64,000 bases of DNA from Roseiarcus sp963737365 (GTDB lineage Bacteria > Pseudomonadota > Alphaproteobacteria > Rhizobiales > Beijerinckiaceae), in contig CAVTSD010000010.1 in NCBI GenBank assembly GCA_963737365.1, forward strand, positions 1 to 64,000, in the 5' to 3' direction. A program made the translations under genes and the position numbers. Position 1 is the first letter of the stretch. Every line of letters begins with the position of its first letter. Below the pieces are notes generated by a model. That model saw only the letters and a list, made by a program, of their open reading frames with translations. It was not told the origin of the DNA and made no database searches. This document shows positions 1 to 9,274 of the stretch, one piece after another.

Positions 1-590
1 TCGTAGACGCCGCGCCCACAGGCGCCTTTGAAGAATGCGAACGCCCGTTCGTGAGCGTCAAACACCATCTCCTGGGTCTCGCGCGGATAGACGCGTACGA
101 ACATCATCCGGCTGTGGCAGAGGCGGAGATGCGCGACCTTTACGATCGTCGTCACCCCATCCATCACAACGATCTCGTGGCTCCAGTCGAATTGATAAGC
201 CTCGCCCGGCGCGAACGTCAGCGGCACAAAGGCATCCGCCGTCGCGCTTGCATTCAACTTCGTCCAGCTTCGCGCGTAACGGCGGATGGCGTCATAGCCG
301 CCGTCGTATCCGAGCGCCCGCAACTCCTCGAAAATCCGGATCAAGGTCAGTCGCTCTCGCGCCGGCGCTTCGACGTTCGCCGCCAACAGCCGATCGAGGT
401 GCTCCTTCCATCTTCCGACTTTCGGGCGCGGCTGCACCTGACGCTCATAAGAAAACGACGTCTCGTCAGATCGCAGCACCTTACGAACCGTGTTGCGCGA
501 CAGCCTCAGGTCGCGAGCGATCTCCTTGATTGACTTGCCGTGAATGAAGTGCTCACGCCGTATCCGACCGATCGTCTTCACAACCAGCAT
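1..590 (-). CDS. istA: IS21-family transposase IstA, partial (runs off left edge)
   Basis: The minus frame is open from ATG at 590 to the window edge (196 codons). It begins MLVVKTIGRIRREHF and continues with an N-terminal helix-turn-helix region (KSIKEIARDLRLSRNTVRK), then a start of the DDE core including FAPGEAYQFDWS, where the D is the expected first catalytic aspartate of IstA. Family knowledge: IstA is the integrase-type transposase of IS21 elements and works with the AAA+ helper IstB, which would lie further left. Terminal repeats typical of IS21 lie just upstream of the start, at about 643-701. The frame seen is intact. Confidence 0.9.
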   Translation of the reverse strand, partial: MLVVKTIGRIRREHFIHGKSIKEIARDLRLSRNTVRKVLRSDETSFSYERQVQPRPKVGRWKEHLDRLLAANVEAPARERLTLIRIFEELRALGYDGGYDAIRRYARSWTKLNASATADAFVPLTFAPGEAYQFDWSHEIVVMDGVTTIVKVAHLRLCHSRMMFVRVYPRETQEMVFDAHERAFAFFKGACGRGVY

Positions 591-705
591 CCCCCACCGC
601 CTGCTTCATGCCAAAGCAGGCAGTCGAACAAATCGAAAATTGGGGGGTCAATTTTGGACGCCGATCCCCCCCTCAGGGGGTCACTTTTCCACGCCGGATC
701 ACATC
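1..705 (-). mobile_element. IS21-family element, istA-side end
   Basis: Upstream of istA are two directly repeated blocks, about 643-667 and 676-701, sharing the pattern GGGGTCAnTTTTnnACGCCG. Multiple short terminal repeats next to istA are a hallmark of IS21 transposon ends. The exact outer end and any target duplication cannot be fixed because the other end is outside the window. Confidence 0.7.
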
Positions 706-1227
706 GGAGGTCGGCGAGGGTGGGGGCGACGCGCCAAACTTAGCGCTTGTTCACGTGTTGTTCTTGCCTGCCTCTTGGGCATCGTGGCAACGTGGATGGG
801 GATCGTCGATGCGCGGAACGCAATTTGTCTGGCTTCCGCCCTCCCGACGGTGAACGGTCCTGAGCGGAGCGTGTCGCGCGAGAGCGTGGCAGCAGCGAAG
901 CGCAAGGCCACAGCACAGGCGTCAATCACGACGTGCTGCGCCTAGTCCCGAGAAGCCGATCTCGCCAGCCGAAAGGCGCGCCAAATCTTTGTCGATCGTC
1001 AATTCCGAACGATGGGCCGACCCGAACTCGTCCGTGCCCTCCAACACTATTTTCCACCGCATCGACGCTCTCCATGACGAGAGCGCCTCGTGCTGCCAAA
1101 CCCCTTAACAACCCGCCCCCACCCCAGCTAATTTAACGGCCCCGATCTGTTCGCTGAGCACGACCAGGTCTCGGCCAGCGTCAGGATGGAATGGATATAT
1201 TACGCGAACTTCGTTGCCCGAAATCCC
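706..1227. other. no supported gene; probable IS debris
   Basis: Short open frames occur on both strands but none resembles a protein family I recognise. Around 1105-1143 the plus strand has a TTAACAACC tract followed by CAGCTAATTTAACGGCCCC. This resembles, in inverted orientation, the sequence just beyond the stop codon of the ISKra4 relic near 19800-19832, so part of this gap may be an ISKra4 terminus. The rest is unassigned. Confidence 0.35.
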
Positions 1228-1441
1228 TGTATCATACAGCCCCTTCGGAAGGCGGGGGTGAGACCTGGGCCATTCTTTCTTCGCTTCTTAACACGGCAAA
1301 ACTGAATGGGCTCGACCCGGAAGCCTATCTGACGACGTGCTGGAGCGGATGGTCTCTGGCCGCACGACCAACGACCGCCCGCATGAACTGCTGGCCTGGA
1401 ACTGGAAGCCGGAGGCGGCGCAGCCGAAATTGGCCGCCTGA
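1228..1441 (+). pseudogene. IS66-family transposase (TnpC) C-terminal relic, frameshifted
   Basis: The fragment reads SEGGGETWAILSSLLNTAKL and LDPEAYLT. It then needs a one-base correction near 1335 to continue as DVLERMVSGRTTNDRPHELL and AWNWKPEAA before a TGA at 1439-1441. This matches the C-terminal end of IS66 TnpC proteins. The rest of the transposase is absent, so this is an end fragment without catalytic residues. Confidence 0.75.
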
Positions 1442-1451
1442 AGCCCGGCGC

Positions 1452-1889
1452 CTACCTCAGTCCGATCGGCTCGGGAGCGAGTTCGGCGTCGGTCGTATCG
1501 GTGTGGATCGCCTCCCGGATCAAGCGCTCCGTCGTCCGCTCGAAATGGGTCCAGAGATCGGTGTGCACGTCGGAGAACTGCCGCCACACGACCGCATCGA
1601 ACAGGCGCCGCGGCGCCTTGACCATGATCGTCGTGCTGCGCTGACGCGCATATCGGAAGGGCCTGAACCCATAGCGGCGACAAAGGGCGATGAACAATCG
1701 CGCCGATCATTGGTCCGGCATGGTGAACTTCATCTCGACCGGGGGATCGAGGCGGCTCGCTTCGGTGAGCTTCGCCATCAGCCGCTCGGCCGCGGCGCCG
1801 GCCGCCTCGCACTCGCCCGCGGTCGTCGCGCCAAAGAACAGCGCCTCCACCTTCCTCAATCGCTCGCGAAGCTCGTCCTCGATCGCCAT
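1452..1889 (-). pseudogene. DUF2786-like conserved hypothetical protein broken by one in-frame stop
   Basis: ATG at 1889 follows a GAGGAG ribosome site about 8 bases upstream. The frame reads MAIEDELRERLRKVEALFFG then VEMKFTMPDQ, and hits TGA at 1707-1709. The same frame continues without shift as SARLFIALCRRYGFRPFRYA and VVWRQFSDVHTDLW to a stop at 1452. The break looks like a TGG (Trp) to TGA change. The architecture (short N-terminal helical DUF2786-type domain plus a C-terminal domain) resembles hypothetical proteins common in proteobacterial accessory DNA. Function unknown. Confidence 0.6.
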
Positions 1890-2153
1890 CCCGCCGCTCC
1901 TCGCGCAGCACGACGACATCGCGCCGAGCGATCGTCAACCCGCGACAAGGCGCCGTCCACACCTCTTCTGCATCACCCACGTGGAGTGCTCGTACCGGTT
2001 ACATTTAAACCCCTGATGCCCGGCGACGCGAGCAGTCGTAAATGCCCGCTATCCCCGAGAAGAGACGCTGATGGGAAACCGCTTCTCCATGATCGCGATC
2101 GGCGGCCGCAAGCGGATATCCCGCCGGTCTCTGTTCCGGTTTGGGCACATCCA

Positions 2154-3737
2154 CTATGACGTCGTGCGGGAGAAGGGACGAGTGGCGGCTTCGAAGCCTG
2201 CGGAACCGGCGTCCCGAGAAGATGTGAACCCTCCGTTCGTTACGACGCTTGCCCGCGCCTTGAACGTGGTGTCGTCCATCCAAGGATAAAGGCGCCCTGT
2301 GACCTTCCGGAAAGTGAGCCGCAGGAGATCGGGCGCCGCCGCGCCTGGAGTGTCCGCTTCGTAAATCTCGCCAGCGATTTTTGCATAGCCGACTCGAAAC
2401 GATGTGTTCGCCTTGACCACCACGAGATCATACATCAACGGCTCAATCCCGAACGCACGATACAGTTGAGGGTCGCCTGGGCTTACGATTGTCTGGCAGA
2501 TGAGGACGTCGAGCTTTCCGAATCGTACGACGGCGCTCCGGCCGATGCGCGAGATTCGGCCTCCATGCCCCACGAACTCCTGCCGAAACTCGCCGTCGTG
2601 CAGCGAGCGCACGTAGCCGGCCGCCCTGATGCGGACAGCGTTCACGTCTATATGACCTCCGATGGCGAACTCGGCCGCGCCTCCCACGCCAATCTCGAAC
2701 GCCCGCGCGACCGCGGCGGGATCGCTGACCACTATGGCCGACCGCGCCGTCGATCGGCGCTCGAGCAGACGCTCTGCGACTGCCATACTATCTCCCGGCG
2801 CGCCGGCGTTCGGAGAATCCGCTGAGTCGACGAGGATGACGGGTTTGGAAGCTGCTGGCTCCTCGGCGCGATCTATTATGGAATCGATGCTCGACAGCTT
2901 GGGAACGAACGCGTGGCGGAGTTCGTAAAGCCGCTCGGCCAGATCACTTGCGTACCGCTCGGCTTTCCCTGAATCGTCGGCGATGGCCACCGTCGCGGAG
3001 TTCGGCTCCGAGACGTCGAGCCATGGCTGCATCTGGAAAATTGAGAAATCGAGCAGTTCTCCGCGATCGACCAAACTCTGTGCATAGAGCGACAAATCTC
3101 GGAACGGACCGGACAGCGTATTGTACGCCGAGGCGGACACCATCATGGGAACCGGGCACCAGGCCAGGACAGGGCAAGAACGACCAGTCATCGCAAGAAG
3201 ACCCAGTCGCGCGGTACGGCGACCCGTCTCCGCGAAGTCCACGTGCGGGTAGGTATGATAGCCGCACATGATGTCGACGTCCGCCGCGAACGCCTCGGTG
3301 ATGTACCCGTGCATGTCGAGCGAGGCGGCGAGAACGCATCTGGGGCCAACCAGCTCGCGCACTCGCCGGACGATCTCGCCCTCGGCGTCGTCGAAATCCG
3401 TCGTTTGCAGCGCCCCATGAAACGAGAAGAAGACTGCGTCCAGCGGTAGGTTCGCCTTGACTGCCGGCAAGAGCGACGTCAAAAACGCTTCCATAACCTC
3501 GGGCTCGGCGGGACCGCCGCTCTGGGCGCAAAACGCGGGGCCGAACACGATCTGCGGGCGGTATGGCGACGCCTCGAGGACCTCGATCATCCCGCCAACC
3601 GCGCACTCGACATCCTTTAGCGTGTCGCGAACCTCATTGGGCTCGAGAAGCCAGCCATTCTTCCAATGGGCAAGTCCCGAAAGCAGCGGATTGAAAGAAT
3701 TGCTCTCCTGACGAATTTCCGTGATGAGAACCTTCAT
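2154..3737 (-). CDS. M81-family (MlrC-like) metallopeptidase
   Basis: The 527-residue protein starts MKVLITEIRQESNSFNP, the usual beginning of the M81/microcystinase C family. Candidate metal-binding segments are SFHGALQ (about residue 105), LDMHGYITEAF (about 141) and GYHTYPHVDFAETGRR (about 159). DSADSPNAGAPGDS (about 302) is another family signature. MlrC hydrolyses linearised microcystin, but homologues beside transporters have unknown substrates and probably cleave amide or peptide-like bonds. Its ATG overlaps the kinase stop (ATGA at 3734-3737), so the two are translationally coupled. It is the last gene of the minus-strand transporter operon. The last 30 or so residues do not look family-typical and may be altered by a rearrangement. 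Substrate is inferred only from context. Confidence 0.8.
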   Translation of the reverse strand: MKVLITEIRQESNSFNPLLSGLAHWKNGWLLEPNEVRDTLKDVECAVGGMIEVLEASPYRPQIVFGPAFCAQSGGPAEPEVMEAFLTSLLPAVKANLPLDAVFFSFHGALQTTDFDDAEGEIVRRVRELVGPRCVLAASLDMHGYITEAFAADVDIMCGYHTYPHVDFAETGRRTARLGLLAMTGRSCPVLAWCPVPMMVSASAYNTLSGPFRDLSLYAQSLVDRGELLDFSIFQMQPWLDVSEPNSATVAIADDSGKAERYASDLAERLYELRHAFVPKLSSIDSIIDRAEEPAASKPVILVDSADSPNAGAPGDSMAVAERLLERRSTARSAIVVSDPAAVARAFEIGVGGAAEFAIGGHIDVNAVRIRAAGYVRSLHDGEFRQEFVGHGGRISRIGRSAVVRFGKLDVLICQTIVSPGDPQLYRAFGIEPLMYDLVVVKANTSFRVGYAKIAGEIYEADTPGAAAPDLLRLTFRKVTGRLYPWMDDTTFKARASVVTNGGFTSSRDAGSAGFEAATRPFSRTTS

Positions 3738-5254
3738 GGCAAGACGCCGTCCCGTTCTTCGCGTTGTCCGTTGAGGCTCGTGAAGATTTCGAGCAGCGCC
3801 GGGTGGATCTGGCGGTAAGTCTTGTAAAGCCGATCATAAACAACGCCAGCGACAGCTTGCGGCTCGTACCGTTTGCTGCAGCCATCCTCCTGCGGATCAA
3901 GAGGGAGTTGATCATCTAAGTGGAGAGTGCACCGATAAGCTCCGACCGCTCCGATGAACCTCGGTGCGTCAGGGACAACCACGGTTCGACCCAGTACGTC
4001 AGCGAGCATCTGCATCCACACGGGGCTAGACGCGCCCCCGCCCACGACTTTTATCTCGTCAAGACGCCCGCGCACTTGAGATTGGAACCATTCGATCGAC
4101 ATTCGATGCGAGTAGCAGATGCTTTCCATCATGGCGCGAACCATGTGGCGCCTGTCGTGCACCGTCGTCAGGTTCAGATAGACGCCTTTAGCTTTCTTGG
4201 AGAATGGAGGCAGTTCGCCGGTCAACCAATGAGTGGCGAGCAGGCTGTTGGATCCTGGTGGGATCTCCGCAACTTGCGCGTTGACGAAGTCCAGGAACGC
4301 ATCTCCCCGCATCCCTCTTTCGAGTCCGTAGACCTGCTCGACAATCCAGTCGAACGCAAGGCAGGCTGATTGCAAGCAGTAGAGGGCGCCGTCATAACGG
4401 CGGTCGAGCGTCACCCGCAGGGAAGACTCGATTTTCTCGTCTGCCTCAAGCACGCAAAGCAACCAGGAAGACGTGCCGAGATAGATGTGCGTAGCGCCGG
4501 AGACGAGTGCATTGGCCCCGGCTGTTACGGCGGGAAGATCGCCGAATCCGCCAAAAACAGGAATGCCGGCAGTGAGGCCTAGATGCGCCGCCGCGGGCTC
4601 CGTGAGATGTCCGACGATATCACCAGCCGCGGTGGAGGGAGGAAATTTAGCGATGTCGTTCGTGAGCCCGGCCGCCGCGAGAATTCTTTGGTAGCGGCCG
4701 TCCAACGAGGGCCGTTCGGAGCGGATGAAGTCGTCGGACGGCTCGGTGACGACGGCGCCGGTCGCCATCCATTTGAGATAGGTATTCACGCCCATAATCC
4801 ACTGGCTGGCTTCCCAGAGCTCTGGCTCATGGCGCTTAAGCCACATCAGGCGCGGCCAATATTCCTGCCCAGTCCCGATGAATTCCTCGGCGCGCTCGTT
4901 CAGCTTGTCGGCTTCGTCCGTTGCGCGGCTGTCCATCCAAATCATCGCGTCACGTAAGACGTCTCCGTTGCCACTGACGGGAATGATGCCTTTCCACGGC
5001 GCTACAAAGACGAGCGAGCGGACGGCGTCACGGGAAAGGCCGCTTTGCTCCAGAGCTCGCCTGCCTGCCTGAGCGCCCGCTTCCCATAGCAATCGAGGAC
5101 TCTGTTCCGCCCACCCAACCCTTGGCTGAAAGAGGGGATAACCCTCGTTCGCGTGAGCGATGATTCGACCCGCCTTGTCGACCAGCGCCGCCTTCAACGA
5201 GGTCGTGCCGAAATCGTAAGTCATGACGAGGGGATGTAGCGCATCTCCATCCAT
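3734..5254 (-). CDS. FGGY-family carbohydrate kinase (xylulokinase-like)
   Basis: This is an ATP-dependent sugar or polyol kinase. The N-terminal phosphate-binding motif is DFGTTSLKAALV near residue 14, followed by ETLFQPRVGWAEQ-like FGGY sequence; the C-terminal half contains VVGGGASSPVWMQMLADVLG. The length (506 residues from ATG 5254) is normal. I chose ATG 5254, preceded by GAGGA at good spacing, over an upstream TTG at 5275. The stop overlaps the M81 gene. About 200 bases separate it from the ATPase gene upstream; that gap holds an imperfect stem-loop at about 5377-5400. The substrate cannot be read from sequence, but the context suggests the sugar or polyol part of the transported compound. 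Confidence 0.85.
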   Translation of the reverse strand: MDGDALHPLVMTYDFGTTSLKAALVDKAGRIIAHANEGYPLFQPRVGWAEQSPRLLWEAGAQAGRRALEQSGLSRDAVRSLVFVAPWKGIIPVSGNGDVLRDAMIWMDSRATDEADKLNERAEEFIGTGQEYWPRLMWLKRHEPELWEASQWIMGVNTYLKWMATGAVVTEPSDDFIRSERPSLDGRYQRILAAAGLTNDIAKFPPSTAAGDIVGHLTEPAAAHLGLTAGIPVFGGFGDLPAVTAGANALVSGATHIYLGTSSWLLCVLEADEKIESSLRVTLDRRYDGALYCLQSACLAFDWIVEQVYGLERGMRGDAFLDFVNAQVAEIPPGSNSLLATHWLTGELPPFSKKAKGVYLNLTTVHDRRHMVRAMMESICYSHRMSIEWFQSQVRGRLDEIKVVGGGASSPVWMQMLADVLGRTVVVPDAPRFIGAVGAYRCTLHLDDQLPLDPQEDGCSKRYEPQAVAGVVYDRLYKTYRQIHPALLEIFTSLNGQREERDGVLP

Positions 5255-5456
5255 CTCAGATCCTCGGTTCGTCAAGTGCCACGACCCTATGCCTCATCGC
5301 GGATCGGCCCTCGGATCGAGCCGCCTCGGCTACAGGCGGCCATCCTGACCGAAAGCGTCAGATTGATTGTCCGGCCCGCGGTTCGTTGGCGAACCCCGCG
5401 ATATTCCTCGGCTTCCGCCCGCGAAGACTATGCTCGGCGGATCGGACCACTAACAA

Positions 5457-7328
5457 TCACCCGGCCGTCTCAAACACCCGCGGAAGAAAGCGGCCCTCGC
5501 GCCCAGCGGCTTCGCCCGCGAGATGGCAGGCGGCGAAATCATCCGAACCGCGAGGAAGCAGCATTGGGTCCTCTGAGACGCAGCGGTCGAAGGAGAACGG
5601 GCAGCGACTGCGGAAGCTGCAGCCCGGCGGAATATCAATGGGGTCCGGCGGTTCACCCTCCAGAAGATACGTCTCCGTCTTGTAGGGTTTCTCTTCGATG
5701 ACAGGAACCGCGCTGAGCAGCGCTCGCGTATAGGGGTGTCCCGAATTGAAGAACGTTGTCTCGTTCGACGCGAGTTCGACAACCCGCCCGAGATACATGA
5801 CAGCGATGCGATTGCATACGCGTCGCACCATGCTGAGGTCGTGCGATATGAATATGTAGGTGATCCCATGACGGGCCTGCAAACGCTCAAACAGCGCGAG
5901 CAATTTTCGCTGTTCGACCTGATCGAGCGCCGACAAGGTCTCGTCGAGTATCAATAACTCGGGCTCTAGAACCATGGCGCGTGCGATGTTGACGCGTTGC
6001 CGCTGCCCGGCGCTCAAGCCGACCGGCAAGCTGTCGTGCACGTCAGCCGGCAGACCGACTTCGGCCATGGCGGTTCGCACGCGCTCGTCAATCTCCTTAC
6101 GGCTGAGCCCACCGTGGACCCGCAGCGCCTCAGCGATCGTGCGGCCTATGTGCAGATGCGGCGGGATGGCGCTGTACGGGTCTTGCAGCAGAAGCTGAAA
6201 CCGCTTCCGCAGCCCTAGGATCTGCTTTGCGGACATATGCGCGATATCCTGCCCCTTGAACAAGATCCGTCCGCGATCGGGCGCCTCAAGATGACTTAGC
6301 AGGCGCGACAGGGTCGACTTTCCGCATCCCGACTCGCCCACAATGCCAAGGTTTTCGCCCCTGTAGGCGTCGAACGTCACGCGGCGCACAGCTTGCACGA
6401 GCCGATGACCGAACAAACGATTGCGGTCGCGCACCTTGTAGGCTTTCGTAACGTCTTGAACTGAGAGCACGGTCTCTGGTGCCGCGGGCCGCTCCATGGC
6501 GGCGACGCTGGGCGCTACCGCCTCTCGCCAAATGCGCGGCACGTCATTGATGAGCTGGCGGGTGTAGTTGTGCTGGGGCACGGAAACCAGGCTCTGAACC
6601 GGCTGCTCCTCAACCACCCTGCCGCCTGCGAGAACGAGCACGCTGTCAGCGATCTCGTTGACGACCCCGAGCGCCGAGGACACGAAAAGGATCGCCGTGT
6701 TGAAGTCGCGCTGCAACTCGCGCAACAGCCGCAAGATCTGCGCGGCGACCGTTACGTCGAGAGGCTGGGTGATGTTATCAGCGACAAGGAGGGCTGGATT
6801 GGTCACCAACGCATCCACAATCAACACGCGCTGCATCATTCCGCCGCTAAACTGAAACGGATATTCATGAAAGCGCTGCCGTGGCGAAGGAATTCGAACC
6901 GCGTCGAGGACACGCAACGCCTGCGCCTCCGCCTCGCCACGGCTGAGGGAAGAATTGACAGCGCAAAGCTTCTCCACGATCTGGGATCCAATCGGGAGCG
7001 TCGGGTCCAGCGCGCTGCCGGGATCGGAGCCGATGTATGCGATTTCCCGTCCGCGCAGATGTTGCATCTCGCGCTCCGGCAGGGTCATCAGGTCTCGTCC
7101 GCGGTAAAGAATGCTGCCGGAGGTGACCTTGAGCGGCTTCCTTATCCAGTTGACGAGCGCTCGCGAGAGCACCGTTTTTCCCGACCCGCTTTCGCCGATA
7201 ATGCCGATCACCTGATCTTCCGCGAGCGAGAAGTTCACGGCGCTTAGAATCGGTCTTGCGGCCCCGTTCTCCCGCTGCAGCTGGACCGACAGGTCCTTGA
7301 CCTCAACGACGGTCTTACTTGCGCTCAT
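5457..7328 (-). CDS. peptide-type ABC transporter, double ATPase (DppD-DppF fusion)
   Basis: Two complete ABC domains in one 623-residue chain energise uptake through the two adjacent permeases. Domain 1 has Walker A GESGSGKTVLSRAL and signature FSGGMMQR. Domain 2 has GESGCGKSTLSRLL, signature LSAGQRQR and Walker B LLILDETLSALD. A C-terminal oligopeptide-transporter extension follows (PPDPIDIPPGCSFRSRCPF), typical of the DppD/OppF group. I start at ATG 7328, because it overlaps the permease stop (ATGA) and places the first beta strand normally; a longer frame to 7439 lies inside the permease gene. The first signature (SGGMM) is the usual variant for this family. Confidence 0.92.
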   Translation of the reverse strand: MSASKTVVEVKDLSVQLQRENGAARPILSAVNFSLAEDQVIGIIGESGSGKTVLSRALVNWIRKPLKVTSGSILYRGRDLMTLPEREMQHLRGREIAYIGSDPGSALDPTLPIGSQIVEKLCAVNSSLSRGEAEAQALRVLDAVRIPSPRQRFHEYPFQFSGGMMQRVLIVDALVTNPALLVADNITQPLDVTVAAQILRLLRELQRDFNTAILFVSSALGVVNEIADSVLVLAGGRVVEEQPVQSLVSVPQHNYTRQLINDVPRIWREAVAPSVAAMERPAAPETVLSVQDVTKAYKVRDRNRLFGHRLVQAVRRVTFDAYRGENLGIVGESGCGKSTLSRLLSHLEAPDRGRILFKGQDIAHMSAKQILGLRKRFQLLLQDPYSAIPPHLHIGRTIAEALRVHGGLSRKEIDERVRTAMAEVGLPADVHDSLPVGLSAGQRQRVNIARAMVLEPELLILDETLSALDQVEQRKLLALFERLQARHGITYIFISHDLSMVRRVCNRIAVMYLGRVVELASNETTFFNSGHPYTRALLSAVPVIEEKPYKTETYLLEGEPPDPIDIPPGCSFRSRCPFSFDRCVSEDPMLLPRGSDDFAACHLAGEAAGREGRFLPRVFETAG

Positions 7329-8239
7329 CCCACACCCTGCAGGAGCTTGTTGCGCGCCCGTTCGAGCGCCCCGCCCATCAGGTTGATGCTGCAGAGACTG
7401 ATGGCGAGCAGGAGGCCTGGTATGGTTGTAATCCACCAAGCGTTGATCAGATATTTGGTGCCGTCGGCGATGATGGTGCCGAAAGTCGGCGTCGGGGGCT
7501 GGATACCGATGCCGATGAAGCCGAATATGGCCTCAAAGATCATCATGCGCGCAACGTCAAGTATCGCAACGAAGGCGATCGGCGGCAGAATGTTCGGCGC
7601 GATGTGCACGAGAAGAATACGGGGATCCATAGCCCCCAAGATTTGCGCGCCCCGTACATATTCCTTGCGCCTCTCGGAGACCGTGGCGCTGCGCGCGATG
7701 CGCGCGTAGGCCGGCCATCCGGCAAGGACGAGAACGAGAATGATCGACTCGGGAGTGGGCCTGGACACCCCGAGTATGGTGATGGCGAGGATGATGACAG
7801 GAATGGCCATCTGTGCATCGGTGAGCCGCATCAGGACAAGGCTAATCCAACCGCTCCAATAGCCGGCGATCATGCCGACTGCGGAACCCACGAGGAACAT
7901 GCCGATGACGCTCGCCGCGCCGATCATCAAGGCGTTGCGCAGCCCAATGAATGACCGGACAAAGAGGTCCCTCCCCAATTGATCGGTCCCCAAAATATGG
8001 GGCCAGCGGGAGCCATCGAGCGGGAGGGGCGGCAGAAAGCGCCCCGCCACGTCGAAACGCGTCGCGGAGAGACCGAGAATGTCGGGGCCGAATATCGAGA
8101 TGAACATCAGCGCGAGAAAGACGACGAGGCCGATCCTGAATTCGGTCGTGCGCCACGCCTGCGCAAGCATGCTGGCAGCGAGGCTTCTGCTGCCTTTGAT
8201 AGCCGGCGCAACCGCGTCAATCGTCAGATCGCTCGCCAT
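7325..8239 (-). CDS. peptide-type ABC transporter permease (DppC-like)
   Basis: This 304-residue inner-membrane permease has a DppC/OppC layout: a short N-terminal segment, one hydrophobic helix (LVVFLALMFISIFGPDILGL), then HILGTDQLGRDLFVRSFIGL, the family signature before the core membrane domain. The EAA-type coupling loop is ERRKEYVRGAQILGAMDPRI, which docks on the ATPase. It overlaps its neighbours on both sides (TAATG with DppB, ATGA with the ATPase), so it is part of one tightly coupled operon. Confidence 0.92.
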   Translation of the reverse strand: MASDLTIDAVAPAIKGSRSLAASMLAQAWRTTEFRIGLVVFLALMFISIFGPDILGLSATRFDVAGRFLPPLPLDGSRWPHILGTDQLGRDLFVRSFIGLRNALMIGAASVIGMFLVGSAVGMIAGYWSGWISLVLMRLTDAQMAIPVIILAITILGVSRPTPESIILVLVLAGWPAYARIARSATVSERRKEYVRGAQILGAMDPRILLVHIAPNILPPIAFVAILDVARMMIFEAIFGFIGIGIQPPTPTFGTIIADGTKYLINAWWITTIPGLLLAISLCSINLMGGALERARNKLLQGVG

Positions 8240-9229
8240 TAAAATTGGAGCCGTCTGTCAATTGTTGTCGCCGCGAAATCGACGATGATATTGACGCACA
8301 CCAGGACCACGCTCGCGAGCATCGCTACGGCTTGGATGATCGGGAAATCCCGCTGGAACACCGCGTTGATCATCAGGAGCCCGATGCCCGGATAATTGAA
8401 GATATATTCGACCACGAAAAGACCCCCGAGCAGCATTCCGACGATCTGAATGCCGAGCAGGTTGAGCAGAGGGATCGACGCGTTCCTCAAGACGTGGTGC
8501 GTGATTATTCGGTAGCGCGAGAGGCCGCGAACCTGGCCAACCGCGACATAATTCTCGAGAAGGTTCGACGCGACCGAAACCGAAATCGAACGGATCATCA
8601 CCGGGGCAAGCTCCACCGCCAAAACAAGCGCCGGAAGGATCGCGTAGCTGACGCCCTGGTAGCCGATCGCCGGCAGCCAACCGGTTTTTGCCGAAAAGAC
8701 AAGAATGAAAACGACACCAAGCCAGACATTCGGAAGCGATACGAGCACTGAGCTCAAATACAGCGCCACACGATCGGGCCAACCCCCGGAATTGAGTTCC
8801 TGCGGCGATTCCGACGGGGACGGCGATGAGCAGCGAGAAAAGGACTCCAAGCCCTGCCAGGAGCAGACTGTAGGGCAACGTATTCAGGATGAGTTCGCCG
8901 ACGGAAGCGCGATTCGCGGTGTCGAAAGTGTTCTGTCCACGCGACCCGCCCGTGCTGCCGCCCTGCGCGCTGCGAATGAAAGAATGGCCAAAGTCGCCGT
9001 GCACGACCTGAAGAAGATACCGCCCAAACTGAAATGGAATCGGGTCCCGAAGACCGAGCTTCTTGGCGGTCTCTTCCATCACCGAGGGCGAGGTCATGGG
9101 CCCGAGCATAATACGCACAGGGTCGCCCGGCACGATCCTGAGGAGCGTGAAAATGAGAAGCGCTACAAGAATAACAATGACGACCCCCTGCGACAGCCGC
9201 CGCAGAAAGAAGTCCAGCGCGAAGATCAT
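8239..9229 (-). pseudogene. peptide-type ABC transporter permease (DppB-like) with single-base frameshift
   Basis: The N-terminal part reads MIFALDFFLRRLSQGVVIV and LRIVPGDPVRIMLGP, typical of DppB. The C-terminal part, in another frame, contains NLLENYVAVGQVRGLSRY (coupling loop) and PGIGLLMINAVFQRDFP (family signature). The switch is at about 8795, where reading GIAAGT must jump by one base to NSGGWPDRVALYL. With that correction the protein is about 330 residues and complete. If the indel is real, the transporter is inactive; if it is an assembly error, the operon is intact. Confidence 0.85.
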
Positions 9230-9274
9230 GAACGAGCCCCGGGAGACACGCCGGACCTTTCGGGTCGGTTTAGA

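Noticed and set aside
51..533. Open plus-strand frame of 160 residues over the IS21 region
   Set aside because: It is the antisense shadow of istA, whose minus frame shows clear IS21 motifs.
1191..2159. Long plus-strand frame of 322 residues
   Set aside because: Only its first 50 or so residues are IS66-like; the rest is antisense of the DUF2786-like gene with arginine-rich, non-protein-like composition.
7329..7439. Upstream extension of the double ATPase to 7439
   Set aside because: It lies inside the permease gene; ATG 7328 overlaps the permease stop and gives a normal N-terminus.
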